This document shows, in pieces, positions 52,411 through 61,499 of a DNA stretch of 64,000 nucleotides. Below the pieces are notes generated by a model that worked only from the letters and a program-made list of their open reading frames with translations, was not told where the DNA came from and searched no databases. Location of the stretch: positions 93,627-157,626 of the forward strand of contig JBBDIM010000063.1 of NCBI GenBank assembly GCA_040880405.1. Direction: 5' to 3'. The number at the start of each line of letters is the position of its first letter. Position 1 is the first letter of the stretch. The translations under genes were made by a program, and so were the position numbers. This stretch comes from JBBDIM01 sp040880405. GTDB lineage: Bacteria > Planctomycetota > Planctomycetia > Pirellulales > Pirellulaceae.

Positions 52411-53067
52411 CTAGATGGGGGGTGCGTCTGGCTTGACGAATTCGGATCGAAAGATGTCCATCTCATTCTTCCGCATCCGGCGTTCGAAATGGGTACGGTA
52501 GTCGAGGTCGTGCCGGGCCTCTTGCTGCGGCACCGGGAGTGGTCCTTTGAGCCCCGTATGAGCCTGCAACAGTTCGACCGTCATATCGAAATAGTCCTCG
52601 ACATCGGTCCAAAAATGGAGCTTGCCGCCGGGCAACAAAACCTGCTCGATCCGCTGCGAAAACTCTTCGTTCATCAGCCGCCGGCGGTGGTGCCGGGCCT
52701 TCCACCAAGGATCAGGGAAATAGACATGCACCGCGGCCAAACAGGCCTCGGGCAAGATTTCCCGGAAGATCTTCTGGCCATCGCCGTGGACCATCACGGC
52801 GTTATCGCAGCCCGACTTGGCCAGTTTGTAGCCGGAGAACCGAGCATACTTATAGGCGATTTCAATGCCCAGGAAGTTATGGTCCGGATTGGCTTGCGAG
52901 GCGTTTCGCATGAAGAGCCCCTTGCCTGAACCGACCTCAACTTCCAACGGACGGACCGTTTCAAAGATCCGAGCGGGATCCCACGGATTGGGCAATTGCT
53001 CTTCCAGCAGGAAATGCCGCGACAGGTCGATATCGGATTCGATTTTTGGGAGTGCTCGCCGACCCAT
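52411..53067 (-). CDS. trmB: tRNA (guanine-N7-)-methyltransferase
   Basis: ATG 53067 has AGGAAG upstream and gives ~218 residues; the longer frame to 53328 overlaps the rhomboid gene and is rejected. The SAM motif VEVGSGKGLF, NFLGIEIAYKYA, and the TrmB signature VYFPDPWWKARHHRRRL are all present, with the C-terminal substrate region THFERRM. It methylates G46 of tRNAs. The rhomboid gene lies 70 bp upstream on the same strand, suggesting an operon. Confidence 0.94.
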   Translation of the reverse strand: MGRRALPKIESDIDLSRHFLLEEQLPNPWDPARIFETVRPLEVEVGSGKGLFMRNASQANPDHNFLGIEIAYKYARFSGYKLAKSGCDNAVMVHGDGQKIFREILPEACLAAVHVYFPDPWWKARHHRRRLMNEEFSQRIEQVLLPGGKLHFWTDVEDYFDMTVELLQAHTGLKGPLPVPQQEARHDLDYRTHFERRMRKNEMDIFRSEFVKPDAPPI

Positions 53068-53137
53068 ACGACTTCCTGAAACCTCGATGACGGATCCGAC
53101 ACAGGGGGCCGGAATTGATGACTTGCGGGGAAGAACT

Positions 53138-53995
53138 TCAAAGCCGGTTTCGCCCGGCGACAAACGCGTCCCAGGTAGTGGAGCCTGGGGAATATTGACT
53201 GGCGGCGTGGTAGGTACGATCGACAATGAGCATCGCCAAAATCGGCATAAGTACCGCCCCCCAGGCAAACCCGCCAATGTGGGCCCACCAGGCGACGCCG
53301 CCATCGGTTCCCAAATGAATTGCCCCAAAACCCTGGATCACTTGCATTCCAATCCACAGCCCCAGAACGACAATCGCCGGCAAATCGACAAACAGGAGGA
53401 TGATAAACAACAGTAGCAGGCAGCGTACTCGGGCTTGAGGATACGTGACAGCGTACGCTCCGAGCACAGCCGAGACCGCGCCACTCGCTCCTACGGTAGG
53501 CAGTATGGCACCGCCGTCGGCAACCGCAACCCAATGGCACAGGGAAGCGACGATACCTCCCGCGAGATAGAAAAGAAAGAAGGGGAAGTGCCCCAACCGG
53601 TCCTCGATGTTGTTACCAAACAACCAGAGAAACCACATATTGCCCACCAGATGGACGATCCCGGCATGTAAGAACAAGGAGGTAAAGATGGTGGTTAACG
53701 TGGCGGAGACGTTCCGAGGCACCGTTACAACTCCCGCTTCGGGCGTCTCAGCTAATAGCTGCTGTCCCTCGGGCGTTTGGAGGAGTCGTTGGAGGTCAAT
53801 TTCTACCTCAACGGATGGATCGAATACTTGATTCAGCCGCTGCGGTATAAAACCGTGAGTCAGCAGAAATAGATCATGCTCGACTGGCGGCAAGAACCAA
53901 GTGTACACAAGTACGAGTGTGTTGATAACGATCAGGCCGATCGTCACCATCGGGGTACGCCGCGTCGGATTGTCGTCCACCAGGGGAAACAGCAT
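53138..53995 (-). CDS. Rhomboid-family intramembrane serine protease
   Basis: The 285-residue protein has six or seven membrane helices with catalytic Ser171 in VGASGAVSAVLG and His239 in AWWAHIGGF; Asn119 in HLVGNMWFLW supports the oxyanion site. A ~60-residue polar loop (Gln/Glu-rich, ~55-100) follows TM1. Rhomboids cut single-pass membrane proteins near their lumenal ends; the substrate is unknown. It sits between trmB and the dehydratase gene in a minus-strand series. Confidence 0.93.
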   Translation of the reverse strand: MLFPLVDDNPTRRTPMVTIGLIVINTLVLVYTWFLPPVEHDLFLLTHGFIPQRLNQVFDPSVEVEIDLQRLLQTPEGQQLLAETPEAGVVTVPRNVSATLTTIFTSLFLHAGIVHLVGNMWFLWLFGNNIEDRLGHFPFFLFYLAGGIVASLCHWVAVADGGAILPTVGASGAVSAVLGAYAVTYPQARVRCLLLLFIILLFVDLPAIVVLGLWIGMQVIQGFGAIHLGTDGGVAWWAHIGGFAWGAVLMPILAMLIVDRTYHAASQYSPGSTTWDAFVAGRNRL

Positions 53996-54136
53996 CGGAC
54001 GGTCCGCCGAAGGGAAATTAAAAACGAAGTTCCGAAGTCACCTGGCGCACCCATTCAGACCATTCGGACGATCAGGAAGAACATCACAATGGCGGAGCAG
54101 TTACGCATCGCGATGGCGAACAGGGAAACCGGAGAA

Positions 54137-54631
54137 TTAAAGGGAATCGGGCAGAGGAATGCCGCGAATATTCCCCTCCACGACCATATTATGATTCACG
54201 AAACCCTGGAACTTACAAACAATCATGCGACCCGGGCTCAGACGAGTTTTATGCAACACCAGGACCAGCCGATCTCCGGGGCGGACCAGTCCCCGAAACT
54301 TGACGCCGTCTAGGCCACCAAACCCGAGCTTTTTACCATTCATCAGGTTATTCTTGGCGACATACCAAGTACTCACCTGAGCGGCCATCTCGCACATTAA
54401 TACGCCCGGCAGAATGGGCATACCTGGCATGTGGCCGCGAACCCAAAACTGATCCTCCGTCAGGTCGTGATACCCGATGCAGATCTCGCTTTCGGTGTCT
54501 TCATAAACGATCGCCGTGAGTTGTTCCATTTCATATCGCTGGGGATTCGTTTGACGAATCGCCTCGATATCGGCAACAATCTTACTGCAATCGATCGTCT
54601 TGGGATCGACAATCCAATCTTCGCGGGCCAC
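54137..54631 (-). CDS. FabZ-like 3-hydroxyacyl-ACP dehydratase
   Basis: The start is a GTG with AAGGAA six bases upstream. The 164-residue hotdog protein has the FabZ active-site block RGHMPGMPILPGVLMCEMAAQ split as His67 and Glu81, matching the catalytic His and Glu of FabZ/FabA. It would dehydrate 3-hydroxyacyl-ACP in fatty-acid synthesis. The N-terminal ~35 residues are unlike housekeeping FabZ, so a specialised lipid pathway is possible. The MMPL-type lipid transporter gene upstream on the same strand fits that idea (inference). Confidence 0.88.
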   Translation of the reverse strand: MAREDWIVDPKTIDCSKIVADIEAIRQTNPQRYEMEQLTAIVYEDTESEICIGYHDLTEDQFWVRGHMPGMPILPGVLMCEMAAQVSTWYVAKNNLMNGKKLGFGGLDGVKFRGLVRPGDRLVLVLHKTRLSPGRMIVCKFQGFVNHNMVVEGNIRGIPLPDSL

Positions 54632-54789
54632 CGCAGGTTCCTTGTTTCGAGTTCCGCTCGAAGCACGGGAGGTCGACCTGCGACCTAATCCGCACCAGTT
54701 GAGCCAGAGCTATGCCAAATTGCTCGTGAATGAATGGTCTCGCGATCATCGCCAGCCAATGCACCACCAACTCAACCAACTCAATTCGC

Positions 54790-54888
54790 TTAAGTCTTGA
54801 CCTTGTGACGCTTCGCCTTGCGGGCTTTGGCATTCGCGGGACGGCTGCCGTGATTTGCTTTCTTCAGTTTACGATGAGGTTTTGCCAT
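54790..54888 (-). CDS. 32-residue highly basic small protein
   Basis: An ATG at 54888 opens a 33-codon frame ending in TAA at 54790. The peptide starts MAKPHRKLKKANHG and ends AKRHKVKT: 15 of 32 residues are Lys, Arg or His, and there are no acidic residues. This composition is like ribosome-associated small proteins (THX, bL34/bL36 class), but I recognise no named family. It lies between the MMPL gene (162 bp upstream) and the dehydratase gene on the same strand. The frame is too short for routine gene calling. Ribosomal association is inference only. Confidence 0.65.
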   Translation of the reverse strand: MAKPHRKLKKANHGSRPANAKARKAKRHKVKT

Positions 54889-55050
54889 GATGGTTCACTT
54901 GTTCGACTTGAGGGATATGCCACGCAGATGCAGTTCAGCACTTTAACGGCCTGCCCAACGTGAAAACTACAATCCATTTAGTATATCAATTTCAACCGTG
55001 GCAGAAAGGCCTGAACTGGACCAACCACGACACCCCATTGGGGAAACTGC

Positions 55051-57921
55051 CTATCCTCGACGAGAAGGGGGGATCGGGAAATCTTTCCGCTCTTTGCCTG
55101 TCGATTTCTCGAAACCCCCGCTCTGGTTACCAAAATCCGCTGAATCCTCCGAGTGATTTCCCCCAGGGGCCGCGGAAATCCCTGGGGGTTGCGAACGAAA
55201 TCCGAGTGGTTGCGATTTGCGATCTGCGGGGTCGCCCTCATCGCTTCGAGGTGATAGCAGTGTCAGAATCACGGGAAGCATCACCAGAGAAGTGAATAAA
55301 CAGCAGGCCACACCAATCGTTAAAACGCGTCCGAGGCTCGCAAGCCCCCGATGTTCGGCTAGCATCAACGAGCCGAACCCAATCATCGTGGTCAAGGAGG
55401 TCACCACGATCCCGGCAGCCGTTGACGCCCCCAGGCAATAGCCCCCTCGCTGTCGTCGATAGTCGTGAATTACGTGTACCCCATCATCAATTCCAATTCC
55501 AAGAATCAAGGGAAGTACGATCATGTTGGCTGGATTCAGAGGGATGTCGTTGAAACCCAAAATCCCGAACATCAGCAATGCCCCAAATCCAACCGGCAAG
55601 ATGGCCAACATCGAGTGTCGCAGGCTACGAAAATCGAGCAGCAAGATGATTAGCACGACGATTAAAGAATAAATTGCCGCATGAATGTAACTGTTTTGCA
55701 TTTGCCGGGAAGCGTAGAACGTTTGCAGCGGTTGCCCCGTGGCCTTGGAATCGACCGACTCGACATCCGCAACGAACCGTTCCAGATCCTCCATATCCCA
55801 GATGCTACCCTGGGGGTAAATTCTCAGCAGCAATTGGTTATTCTTTCCCACGAAACGGGTCACGAGGGCCTCGGGAAGATCATCGGTAGAAGGCGGTTCC
55901 GGATTGGAGACGGCTTGCAGCGAGTAGAGCCACTGCAGTAGCTCACCTGCGGTACGCTGCTGCAAATCGGCCATCGACATTTGGTAGCGTGATTGTGGCA
56001 TGCCACGCAAGATCTCCCGAACCTGCCCCAACCGACGGTAAGCGCTTTGCGAAATATCATCCTCTGCCAGTAGTAGTCGCTGAGAGTCCGCTAAAAGCTG
56101 TCCCAATTGCCCTGCCTCCGGCGTGTCTATCATTTGAGGCGACTCCGGCAACGTTTCCAATCGGCCGTGGACGCGACGGATGATTTCTAGCTTGGCTCGA
56201 CTTGGCACGGGAATTAGGCTGGCAATCTCTTCTACCCGATCGACTGTCTTTAATTGCTCAAATTGCTGCTTTCGGGCCAAAAGTTCCTGTCGGGTGGGGG
56301 CAATGGATAGGGCAAACCAAACACTTCGGTCGCTATCGTTCAGCAACTTATGTTCCCATTGCACGCTCTCCACATCGACCGGTTGCAGGTTGAGTAGATT
56401 GTGGTCGTACTGCATCCGGCTAGCGCCGAACCCAGCCCCTACGCACAAGATGAGCGAGAAAGCCAAGGTACCACGAGGGGCACGTAAAAGGGGATAAATC
56501 CAAGCTTCAACCTTTAGCGGCCGAGGCAAAGTGTGACGATTACGGTTGCGATCCGCGAGGTAGATGGAGGCCGGTAGCACGGTTAGGGAAACAAATAGGC
56601 AAATCAAAAGTCCCCCACCTGCAATAATCCCTAACTCCGCCACCCCCGTAAAATCGGTAAGCGAGGCGGTAAAGAACGCTACCGCGGTCGTCACTCCGCC
56701 GGTAAAAATTCCCGGACCAATATCACGCGCAGTTCCCACGAGGGCCTCCGCGGCGGTGGCACCATCTCCTCGACTCTTTAGGTAGCGAGCTACGTAATGG
56801 ATCCCGAAGTCGATCCCTAATCCAATTAAAATGACACCGAACGAAACACTCAAGATATTGAGATGTCCAACCCCAAGCGTGATAAACCCCATCGCGCAGG
56901 CCATGCCCACGATCAGAGTGCCAACCGCCAGCAATGGATGGCGGAGACCACCAAACCCCGCGCAAAACAGAATGGCGACGCCAATCAAACTGACGATACT
57001 CGCTTCGGCCATGTCGATTTGGCTCCGCTGCATCTCGTCGTTTTCCATAACCGGCAAACCGGTTAGCCCGAATCGAAGCTTGGGATAGGATCGCTTGAAT
57101 TGATCGAGTATTTCTCGCAGGCGGGTGATTGCCTCGGTACCCTGCGAGAAACTTTCTCCCTGCTTGACCAACCGCAGCAGGATCAGGCCCATCTGGCCAT
57201 CGTTGGCAAGGAAATAATCCGAATCGATTTGACTCATCATGGCCGTCAGCGACTTGCTCGGCGGCGACCAAAAAGGTTGATCAGGTCGGTCCTCACCCAG
57301 GGCGGCCAGCAAGTTGTCACCGAGTCGGTCGAGCTGCCGGGAGCTATCGCTTGCGATGTGCTTGGCGGCGGGATCCTCTGGATGGGTCCGAGCCCAATTC
57401 AATTGCTGATTAAGCCCCCACACCAACTGAGCAACACCAATGGTCTCCCAATTTCCATCAAGCACAGGATCAAGTCGGACCAGTTCTCGATCGATTCGCT
57501 CAAGCTCCTCATCGGATACAAAATGCAAGCCTTTTTCGCGAATCCGACTGAGCCCTTTCTCATGCAGCACGGCGTAAAACGACTGATCATCCGCCGCTAA
57601 GCGGGTGTACAGTTCTTCCATCACCGGAACGATGACCTCGCGGTTCTCACCCTCGATAATCACGACGACATCATCATCAGCGCTAAACTGATCGAGATAG
57701 TCCAACCAAAGTTGGTTGAACGAACTTTGAGGGTTGATCAGGTCCAGACGACTGGTTTTAAAACCGAGGAAATTGATCGCCAGGCAAACGGAGGCGACCG
57801 CGACAATCCCCGCTGTCAACAGCGTCATCACAGGCAGACGGATTACCAGTTTAGTGAGCATGGCAAGTGGCCATGCCAAAGCCGATGCCTCTTCGGTCGT
57901 TCTGTTTTCCGACGATTCCAT
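55051..57921 (-). CDS. MMPL/RND-family lipid transporter, HpnN-like
   Basis: This 956-residue protein has two six-helix MMPL/SSD blocks: TM1 at ~30-50, TM2-6 at ~285-450 (LNILSVSFGVILIGLGIDFGIHYVARYLKSRG in pieces, with the GxxxD of proton relay), TM7 at ~490-510, TM8-12 at ~755-890 (MIVLPLILGIGIDDGVHVIHDY). Periplasmic domains sit between. The paired GIDFGIH / GIDDGVH motifs are typical. It resembles HpnN, which moves hopanoids to the outer membrane, but no hopanoid genes are nearby. A Ser/Gly/Arg-rich 50-residue tail ends the protein. It heads the minus-strand series down to trmB. Confidence 0.88.
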   Translation of the reverse strand: MESSENRTTEEASALAWPLAMLTKLVIRLPVMTLLTAGIVAVASVCLAINFLGFKTSRLDLINPQSSFNQLWLDYLDQFSADDDVVVIIEGENREVIVPVMEELYTRLAADDQSFYAVLHEKGLSRIREKGLHFVSDEELERIDRELVRLDPVLDGNWETIGVAQLVWGLNQQLNWARTHPEDPAAKHIASDSSRQLDRLGDNLLAALGEDRPDQPFWSPPSKSLTAMMSQIDSDYFLANDGQMGLILLRLVKQGESFSQGTEAITRLREILDQFKRSYPKLRFGLTGLPVMENDEMQRSQIDMAEASIVSLIGVAILFCAGFGGLRHPLLAVGTLIVGMACAMGFITLGVGHLNILSVSFGVILIGLGIDFGIHYVARYLKSRGDGATAAEALVGTARDIGPGIFTGGVTTAVAFFTASLTDFTGVAELGIIAGGGLLICLFVSLTVLPASIYLADRNRNRHTLPRPLKVEAWIYPLLRAPRGTLAFSLILCVGAGFGASRMQYDHNLLNLQPVDVESVQWEHKLLNDSDRSVWFALSIAPTRQELLARKQQFEQLKTVDRVEEIASLIPVPSRAKLEIIRRVHGRLETLPESPQMIDTPEAGQLGQLLADSQRLLLAEDDISQSAYRRLGQVREILRGMPQSRYQMSMADLQQRTAGELLQWLYSLQAVSNPEPPSTDDLPEALVTRFVGKNNQLLLRIYPQGSIWDMEDLERFVADVESVDSKATGQPLQTFYASRQMQNSYIHAAIYSLIVVLIILLLDFRSLRHSMLAILPVGFGALLMFGILGFNDIPLNPANMIVLPLILGIGIDDGVHVIHDYRRQRGGYCLGASTAAGIVVTSLTTMIGFGSLMLAEHRGLASLGRVLTIGVACCLFTSLVMLPVILTLLSPRSDEGDPADRKSQPLGFRSQPPGISAAPGGNHSEDSADFGNQSGGFEKSTGKERKDFPIPPSRRG

Positions 57922-58016
57922 GCAAATTCGCTAGAAGCAAAGGAGGGCCGCAAGCCGTCGAAATTGACTGGCCACTGCGCAGGTAACCCATAGTCCATTA
58001 TGGGAAGCGGGCAAGT

Positions 58017-58037
58017 CTAAGGGAAACAGTCCCTTAG
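58017..58037. other. Small perfect hairpin upstream of the MMPL gene
   Basis: CTAAGGGA (58017-58024) pairs exactly with TCCCTTAG (58030-58037) around a 5-base loop, in the 215-bp gap between the STAS gene end and the MMPL start. It has no T-run; it may be an operator or a weak terminator for the STAS gene. Confidence 0.45.
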
Positions 58038-58136
58038 GTTAAGAGCGATGGGTTCAATTCAAGCGCCCCATGCTAGCTATCCCTTTGGACCGCTTTTGAG
58101 ACGTCGTACATCAATGCTGCTAGCGGAACGTCGAAC

Positions 58137-58532
58137 CTAGCCTAACCCTAACCAGCGACCGATCGAAGGGGATTGAAACGAGTCAACTGCGTCCTTCTCA
58201 TCGGAATGAATGTCGAAGATCTTGCCCAGTTTCATGATCTGGAAAACCTCCGCGATGTTCCCCTTTACGCCGCACAACTTCAGCTTGATTTTCGCCGCTT
58301 TGCATTTCTTCGAGAGGACAATCAGCTTTCCAATCATGGCGGAAGACATGTAGTCCACGGATCTGAAGTTGATGACGAGTTTTTTGGCCGACGCCGCCTC
58401 CAGAATTAACTGATCAAACTCCTTGCTTACGCGGTCAATCATCGCCTCATCAAGAATGGATGATGTCGTGAAATCCGCCACCACAACGTCCTTGTTGTCG
58501 CGAACATTTAAATTGTGATATTTGATCGCCAT
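58137..58532 (-). CDS. STAS-domain anti-sigma-factor antagonist
   Basis: ATG 58532 gives ~131 residues. The STAS fold is recognisable (VVVADFTTSSILDEAMIDRVSKEF, KKLVINFRSVDYMSSAMIGKLIVLSKKCK), with Ser in DYMSSAMIG at the position phosphorylated in SpoIIAA-type antagonists. It would relieve an anti-sigma factor or act in a stressosome-like partner switch. No anti-sigma kinase or PP2C gene is adjacent (the PP2C at 26 kb is far). A promoter candidate is at 58602-58629. Confidence 0.88.
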   Translation of the reverse strand: MAIKYHNLNVRDNKDVVVADFTTSSILDEAMIDRVSKEFDQLILEAASAKKLVINFRSVDYMSSAMIGKLIVLSKKCKAAKIKLKLCGVKGNIAEVFQIMKLGKIFDIHSDEKDAVDSFQSPSIGRWLGLG

Positions 58533-58601
58533 TTGCAAAGGTTCCCAGCGGGGAATAGGAGTGATAGCTTGGCCCATTCGGGTCGATCCGCCATGCTGGC
58601 G

Positions 58602-58629
58602 ATTATCGTATGAATCGGGCCAAGTTCAA
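58602..58629 (-). promoter_or_regulatory. Candidate promoter of the STAS gene
   Basis: On the minus strand TTGAAC (58624-58629) and GATAAT (58602-58607) are separated by 16 bases, about 70 bp before the ATG at 58532. Both hexamers are imperfect, so this is tentative. Confidence 0.35.
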
Positions 58630-58734
58630 AGCAAAATCATCCAGGCCTACACACATTCCAATTCGATCGCGAAAGGGGGTGGACGCCTCCATCTTAGACC
58701 AGCGTAAGGCTTTTACGCACACGAATGATGTGAA

Positions 58735-59790
58735 TTACTTGTGGCTCAACGCTGCTAGATGAACCAATATGTCCCGTGCCGCACCGGATTGGATCGCGGC
58801 AAGGGCCCGATCCGCACAACTGCGCAAGTCCTTTTCCGCTCCGATGGTCCACAGGGCCGCGGCGGAATTCAGCACCACGATGTCTTGTGCAGCACCTTGC
58901 TCACCCTCCAGCACTTTACGGATCTTGTCGGCACTGGCCGCTGGACCATCGACGATCAGCGAGTCGCTGTTGGTCCGTTTCACCCCAAAATCTTCTGGAG
59001 TCCATTCTAGCTGTTCCAGCCCAGCCGAAGAGACAAGGGTCACTTCGGTCGCATCTTGAAGGGTTACCTCATCCATTCCGTCACGGCCTGTGACAAGCAC
59101 CGATCGGTTCGTGCCGAGCTTCGCTAGCGCGGCCGCCATCAGTTGCCGTAACTCCGACCTGCCCACCCCCATTAGCTGAAACGGGGCCCCGGCCGGATTG
59201 CACAAGGGCCCCAACAGGTTGAATATTGTCGGCACTCCCAAGCTTTTTCGAACGGCGGCCACGTGCCGCATCGAACCATGCATCAACGGGGCGAAGCAAA
59301 AACAAATTCCGACTTCGTTCAGGCAGTTTTCAACTTGCTCCACCGTGGCGTTGATGTTGACCCCCAATACCGACAGGACATCCGCACTTCCGGATTTGCT
59401 CGTCACGCTCCGGTTGCCATGTTTGGCGACCGGCACGCCGGAAGCGGCAATCACCAATGCCGCGGCGGTACTTATATTGAACGTGCCGCTGCCATCTCCA
59501 CCGGTCCCGCAGGTATCGATGAACTGGGTGTGGTGCGTATGGATTCGGGTCATATTTTGCCGCATGGCGTGCGCGGCGCCCGCGACTTCGTCTACCGCAG
59601 GCCCTTTTGCATTGATCGCCATCAGTAGTCGGGCAATTTGGTCCTCAGACCAGTGCCCCTGCATAATCTCCCCAATGCAAACCGCCATCTCCTCGAATTG
59701 CAAGTCGTGGCCCGATTCGACTTGGGCGATCGCGTTTGATGTCACGTTGCGGTCTCCTTGGGGAGTCTGCGAGGGTTCAAAATAGGACAT
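58735..59790 (-). CDS. trpD: Anthranilate phosphoribosyltransferase
   Basis: The 351-residue protein has the TrpD phosphoribosyl-binding motif DTCGTGGDGSGTFN, the KHGNRSVTSKSGSADVL block, and NLLGPLCNPAG. It transfers anthranilate to PRPP in tryptophan biosynthesis. The ATG at 59790 adds ~15 variable residues; GTG 59745 is an alternative. No other trp gene is in the window, so the pathway is dispersed. It is divergent from the nucleoside hydrolase, another enzyme acting on an N-glycosidic ribose. Confidence 0.95.
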   Translation of the reverse strand: MSYFEPSQTPQGDRNVTSNAIAQVESGHDLQFEEMAVCIGEIMQGHWSEDQIARLLMAINAKGPAVDEVAGAAHAMRQNMTRIHTHHTQFIDTCGTGGDGSGTFNISTAAALVIAASGVPVAKHGNRSVTSKSGSADVLSVLGVNINATVEQVENCLNEVGICFCFAPLMHGSMRHVAAVRKSLGVPTIFNLLGPLCNPAGAPFQLMGVGRSELRQLMAAALAKLGTNRSVLVTGRDGMDEVTLQDATEVTLVSSAGLEQLEWTPEDFGVKRTNSDSLIVDGPAASADKIRKVLEGEQGAAQDIVVLNSAAALWTIGAEKDLRSCADRALAAIQSGAARDILVHLAALSHK

Positions 59791-60062
59791 TTCAGGTCAT
59801 CGAAGCCGCAATTCTAGTCCCGAGTTGGCGGAAATCCTAGATGAGTAGCACGGCTTATCCAGGGACCTGCTTCGGCGTTAAGTGGTTTGCCGTCTAGGGT
59901 TGGGACGCGATTTTTGTTATAAGGAAACCTTACGGTCACTGATGCGAAGGGGCCGGTCGCATCCGAGACCATGGTTCGGTCTATGGTTCGGTCTTCCCCC
60001 CGGCACGCGTGGGGTTGGCGGTATCGATCACTCGGTTCGTTGGCAGGAGCGCCGCATATACC

Positions 60063-61013
60063 ATGCCCAGGAAGGTAATCATCGACTGCGATCCCGGAAT
60101 CGACGATGCGATTTCGCTGATGATCGCTCTGTTCGATCCCCGCCTTGAAGTCGTCGCTATCACCTCGACCGCTGGCAATGTCAATGCCGAGCGGGCCAGT
60201 GAGAATCTCCAGGCGTTGATCGAGTGTTTCGATCCTCCGCGGCGCCCCCGGATTGGCGTCGGAACCGCGCCTTCTTCCGCTCCGCCAGTCGATTCCGGCC
60301 ATTTAAATGGCAAGGACGGGTTAGCGGATACGGGTCTTGCGGTCGCTTCGCTCCATCAACGCCACCCCGCTGAAAAGCTGATTGGAGATGAAGTTCGCGC
60401 CGCGCCGGACGAGGTCACCATCTTAGCGTTAGGCCCCACCACCAACATTTCCCGGGCCCTGCAGCGCGATCCCAACTTCGCAACGCAGGTGGGACAAATC
60501 ATGATCTCCGGCGGCTGCGTCAATTCCGGCGGCAATGTCACCGCGGCGGCGGAGTTTAACTGCTACTTCGACGCCGAATCGGCTCGCCATGTGATTGGCT
60601 CCAAGACCACCAAAACCTTGATCCCGCTCGATGTTTCCAAGCAGGTGCTCTTCACGATTGACTTGCTGGACATGTTGCCCAAAGGGGACGCCCGGGGCGT
60701 TTCTCTCTTGGGGGAATTGCTTCACTTCGCCTTCAGAGCCCATCGCTGGCACTTGGGCATCGAAGGAATCTACCTACAAGACGCCGTGGCCCTCGCGGCA
60801 CTATTGGAGCCGGAGCTCTTTGAAATGACTCCCATGGCCGGAGACGTCGAGACCGCGGGGGAGATCACGCGTGGAGTGACCATCTTCGACCGCCGCCATA
60901 ACCGTGAGTGGACCAACAACATGGAGGTCGCTACCCGGGTCGACTCCATGGCGGTCAAGGACTGCATTGTGCGGGGCCTTGTCCATGCGGTGCAACAAAT
61001 TGGCGGCGACTAA
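60063..61013 (+). CDS. Inosine/uridine-preferring nucleoside hydrolase family protein
   Basis: ATG 60063 begins MPRKVIIDCDPGIDDAISL, where DxDxxxDD is the calcium-binding motif of nucleoside hydrolases; the upstream in-frame extension is rejected. The ~316-residue length is typical. Further landmarks are LALGPTTNISRAL, SGGCVNSGGNVTAAAEFNCY (ribose-binding Asn/Glu) and the C-terminal Asp. The enzyme splits nucleosides to base and ribose. It precedes the dispersed element copy B and the convergent purF gene, so purine salvage and synthesis genes meet here, probably by chance. Confidence 0.93.
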   Translation: MPRKVIIDCDPGIDDAISLMIALFDPRLEVVAITSTAGNVNAERASENLQALIECFDPPRRPRIGVGTAPSSAPPVDSGHLNGKDGLADTGLAVASLHQRHPAEKLIGDEVRAAPDEVTILALGPTTNISRALQRDPNFATQVGQIMISGGCVNSGGNVTAAAEFNCYFDAESARHVIGSKTTKTLIPLDVSKQVLFTIDLLDMLPKGDARGVSLLGELLHFAFRAHRWHLGIEGIYLQDAVALAALLEPELFEMTPMAGDVETAGEITRGVTIFDRRHNREWTNNMEVATRVDSMAVKDCIVRGLVHAVQQIGGD

Positions 61014-61040
61014 GAGCCCCTCTTCCGGGCTAGAGCATTG

Positions 61041-61409
61041 AGATCGTTAACCCCCCAATCTGGCTTTTCCCTGGCCTCCCCTCGGCCGGGTGGCTCGTCC
61101 AATCGGGTGGTGTACCAGTTGTGGTATTGGGCCGATATGGACTACCTTGACCACTATATGTTGTGGACCCCCGATTGGTGCAAGAGGCGGCCAAGCGGCC
61201 AAGAATTTCAAAACCGCCGCCGGACCACTCTTCCCTTAACTTAGCCTCAGCGGACATTAAGGGAATACAACCGCGCACTACATACCCCCATTTTGGCTTA
61301 TTTTCGGTGGCCGCGCGGCCAACATCTTGACAAACTGTCAACATGATTCTTTGCGTTTTGGGTTTTCCGTGGAAAACGCGTCTCGCTCGCATCTCAAATT
61401 TCCAAAGAA
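61041..61409 (-). repeat. ~370-bp dispersed element, copy B
   Basis: Inverted partner of 52021-52391, with conserved blocks at matching offsets: the GATTCTTTGCGTTTTGGG complement at 61345-61362, CATCTTGACAAA at 61323-61334, GGCCGCGCGGCC at ~61309, CCGGACCACTCTTCCCTT at 61220-61237 and GCGGCCAAGCGGCCAAGAA at ~61187. A 127-codon frame on the minus strand spans it but is not open in copy A. It fills most of the 486-bp gap between the nucleoside hydrolase and purF. Confidence 0.8.
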
Positions 61410-61499
61410 CCACAGCCCAAAACGGGTCGGGTTGGCCTTCAGTTTACCATCATGCGTGCGAAATTTGCCCCGAAATTCACCCTCTCGAAATCGAACCGC

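Noticed and set aside
52270..52929. Plus-strand 219-codon frame across element copy A and antisense to trmB
   Set aside because: It starts inside the repeat and runs antisense to a clear methyltransferase; copy B does not keep the frame.
58040..58070. tRNA T-arm-like GGTTCAATTC near 58052
   Set aside because: The flanking bases do not form a T-stem and no acceptor or anticodon stem can be drawn.
61030..61413. 127-codon minus-strand frame covering element copy B
   Set aside because: The equivalent frame in copy A has several stops, so the shared sequence is not maintained as protein.
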